Source: Lactobacillus sp. ESL0684 (lineage in GTDB: Bacteria; Bacillota; Bacilli; Lactobacillales; Lactobacillaceae). Taken from it: 64,000 bases of DNA. Location of the stretch: NCBI RefSeq assembly GCF_029392675.1, contig NZ_CP113941.1, forward strand, positions 298,001-362,000, written 5' to 3'. Of the stretch, positions 63,153-64,000 are shown piece after piece (positions within the stretch are counted from its first letter, which is position 1; each line of letters starts with the position of its first letter). The notes beneath the pieces are model-generated. The model ran no database searches. It had not been told where the DNA came from and saw nothing but the letters and a program-made list of their open reading frames with translations. Made by a program: the position numbers and the translations under genes.

Positions 63153-64000
63153 CTAGCTGACTGGTAAGAGCAGTTTGAGTTCAGTTAAGAACTTTTGCAC
63201 GGCTGGAGAAAGAGTCAGTGCTTTAGACCAGATTAGACAAACTTGAGCGGTTTGGCGAGGAACTAAGGGAATGAAGACTAGATCGGTATCAACTGTATTA
63301 ATAATGCCATCTAAACAGATTGCTGAGCCGACTCTAGCTTGGGCAAGTAGTGAAGCATTATATAGTAGGTTATAGGTGGCAACCACATTAAGTTTTTTGA
63401 AGCTACTACCAAGCCATTGATTGATGACCTCTAAACTGCTTTGTTGTTGCGGAACAATCATTCGCTGATTATGTAGGTCATCAACGTTAATTCCAGTTTG
63501 GTTGGCTAACGGATTATCTTTACGAGTTAAAACTCCCCAAGCGGTACTTCCTGGTAATACTAAAAAATTATAATCAGTTTTATTTATGGGTTCTACGGTA
63601 ACTCCAAAGTCGAAAATACCATTTTGCATTTTTTCGTGGACTTCTCGGGCATCACAACTGTGCAGATTAACCGTAATTTTGGGAGCAGAATGCGTTAAAT
63701 TAGCGATTGTTTGAGCAATTGTACTCATCATGGGAATCTCGGCACAACCAAGAAAGACGCTACCACTAATTTCGTGTTCTTTATTGATGTTGGCGCTGGT
63801 CTTGTCGGCTAAGGCAATTAATTGTCTGGCTTGATTGGCTAGGTATTCGCCGGCGCTAGTTAACTTAATGCCGCGATGATTGCGCTCGAATAAGCTAACG
63901 CCTAATTCGCTTTCTAGTTCATGAATTTGCCGTGAAATTGTCGGCTGAGAAATATGTAATTTATTGGCTGCATGGGAAATGCTTTGTTCGTTCACAATGG
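63153..64000 (-). CDS. LysR-family regulator, N-terminus cut by window edge
   Basis: At least 282 residues. The HTH (ISHAANKLHISQPTISRQIHELESELG) begins almost at the edge, then the LysR effector domain (about 90 onward). The GTG at 63995 would give a start inside the first HTH helix; the upstream codons read I-V-N in frame, so the true start lies beyond the window. It may regulate the neighbouring aldo/keto reductase or a gene outside. Confidence 0.9.
   Translation of the reverse strand, partial: IVNEQSISHAANKLHISQPTISRQIHELESELGVSLFERNHRGIKLTSAGEYLANQARQLIALADKTSANINKEHEISGSVFLGCAEIPMMSTIAQTIANLTHSAPKITVNLHSCDAREVHEKMQNGIFDFGVTVEPINKTDYNFLVLPGSTAWGVLTRKDNPLANQTGINVDDLHNQRMIVPQQQSSLEVINQWLGSSFKKLNVVATYNLLYNASLLAQARVGSAICLDGIINTVDTDLVFIPLVPRQTAQVCLIWSKALTLSPAVQKFLTELKLLLPVS

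Noticed and set aside
63990-64000. GTG at 63995 as the start of the LysR gene
   Set aside because: LysR proteins have 10-20 residues before the ISHAA helix and the frame stays open to the window edge, so the gene is truncated by the window.

Overview
The window is AT-rich, tightly packed, low-GC Gram-positive DNA. It fits Lactobacillus in the strict sense: SLAP (S-layer anchoring) domains occur in two secreted proteins, the conserved order is veg-purR-glmU followed further on by prs, sugar uptake is by PTS, translation uses AGGAGG-type ribosome binding sites with several TTG/GTG starts, and control is by CcpA, LicT, T-box, CopY and Zur-type signals. Enzymes for plant phenolics, beta-glucosides and S-methylmethionine suggest a plant- or insect-associated habitat, but this is inference. 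There is no rRNA, CRISPR array or intact insertion sequence.

Layout. 1-1696: partial galE, a nitroreductase and tRNA-Thr(CGT). 1689-3109: a gene-poor island bounded by two 98-bp repeats that include the tRNA 3' end; it holds remnant ORFs and a candidate type I toxin-antitoxin pair (53-residue hydrophobic peptide with a converging antisense RNA). 3189-4853: MFS exporter and ArsR regulator. 5109-7995: a truncated PBECR4-like ORF, then a copper operon (two cupredoxin proteins and a Cu(I) P-type ATPase) behind two CopY boxes. 8029-16557: an accessory metabolic block with two TetR regulators, an FAD reductase, two AttH/CrtC-fold proteins, an ABM-like protein and a complete lpdB-lpdC-lpdD set (UbiX prenyltransferase, UbiD decarboxylase, prenyl-FMN chaperone). 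16585-18982: mmuM/mmuP. 18996-23480: licT-bglP-bgl beta-glucoside operon with two antiterminator sites. 23571-26877: MarR/MFS pair and a threonine/serine exporter. 27010-29653: veg, purR, glmU. 29788-31338: secreted SLAP protein. 31462-36526: mupG-murR-murP-murQ for N-acetylmuramic acid, followed by a large secreted SGNH esterase. 39421-41514: prs and a fic gene bracketed by two copies of the prs terminator region. 41574-45691: YbaK, an ornithine cyclodeaminase/M20D pair and a glycosyltransferase. 45768-49484: fruR-fruK-fruA. 49623-55870: DUF2207 protein, Zur, and a zinc ABC operon with a SLAP-anchored amidase gene inside it. 56058-57287: L-lactate oxidase behind a CRE. 57436-61179: T-box-controlled amino-acid ABC transporter with an M20 deacylase. 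61316-64000: orphan membrane protein, aldo/keto reductase and a LysR gene cut by the window edge.

The modules mostly read as import or detoxification units with their own regulator next door. The least conventional parts are the tRNA-anchored island with its toxin-antitoxin candidate, the AttH/CrtC plus UbiD block, the terminator-bracketed fic gene whose core motif lacks the catalytic His, and the amidase inside the zinc operon.
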